From: Bacteroidales bacterium
GTDB lineage: Bacteria > Bacteroidota > Bacteroidia > Bacteroidales > UBA1402
Length of the DNA stretch: 6,091 nucleotides
NCBI GenBank assembly: GCA_012511135.1
Contig: JAAZGQ010000310.1
Location: forward strand, 1 to 6,091
Direction of reading: 5' to 3'
The notes under the pieces were generated by a model. It did not search any database, had not been told where the DNA came from, and worked only from the letters and a program-made list of their open reading frames with translations. The translations under genes were made by a program, and so were the position numbers. How positions within the stretch are numbered: position 1 is the stretch's first letter; each line of letters opens with the position of its first letter. Shown here piece by piece: positions 6,038 to 6,091 of the stretch.

Positions 6038-6091
6038 GTATGTAGAAACAAATTTTTCAGGAAGATTCCATAATTATTTACTTGCACTTGG
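6038..6091. other. Downstream edge, AT-rich, no supported feature
   Basis: These 54 bases after the receptor stop contain no hairpin with a T-tract and no start codon in a supported frame. TTTACTTG near 6077 is a two-mismatch look-alike of the Bacteroidota -7 element without a convincing -33 partner. A further gene, perhaps another member of the metal module, could begin just beyond the window. Confidence 0.3.

Noticed and set aside
6070..6091. Promoter for a downstream gene at TTTACTTG
   Set aside because: It has two mismatches to TAnnTTTG and no convincing -33 TTG, and the window ends before any gene can be seen.

Overview
The window looks like a chromosomal segment of a Gram-negative Bacteroidota of moderate GC content. 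The support is a TonB-dependent outer-membrane receptor of a type typical of that phylum, a small Cys/His-rich secreted protein of a kind usually found beside such receptors, starts without clear Shine-Dalgarno sequences, and one good match to the Bacteroidota promoter pattern (TTG, about 18 bp, TAnnTTTG). All genes are on the + strand. I cannot place it at genus level.

Positions 1-2965 hold four tightly packed genes. They are a NeuD/PglD-type left-handed beta-helix acyltransferase (its 5' end lies outside the window), an aldo/keto reductase, a short-chain dehydrogenase resembling PtmA, and an SpsF/NeuA-like cytidylyltransferase. Gaps are 12 bp at most, and the last two junctions overlap (ATGA, then 7 bp), so this is one translationally coupled operon. 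The set fits the late part of a surface-sugar pathway, most likely a nonulosonic (legionaminic/sialic-like) acid that is N- or O-acylated and CMP-activated. The hallmark condensing synthase (NeuB/LegI) is not in the window, so the exact sugar is inference.

Positions 2966-3123 are an intergenic boundary with two hairpins and then a promoter. The -7 element ends four bases before the next start codon, so the transcript may be leaderless. A perfect 10-bp palindrome sits in the promoter spacer and is an operator candidate.

Positions 3124-6037 hold two genes: a 158-residue Cys/His-rich exported or membrane-anchored protein (HYC_CC_PP-like) and a 768-residue TonB-dependent receptor. The mature receptor begins with three 11-residue histidine-rich repeats where relatives usually carry a carboxypeptidase-regulatory-like domain. 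It has a three-Cys cluster in the plug, and it ends in a His/Asp-rich tail beyond the last recognisable barrel strand. Together the pair suggests a transition-metal (Cu, Zn, Ni or Co) or metal-complex acquisition module. The metal identity is not readable from sequence.

The last 54 bases contain no gene start that I can support.
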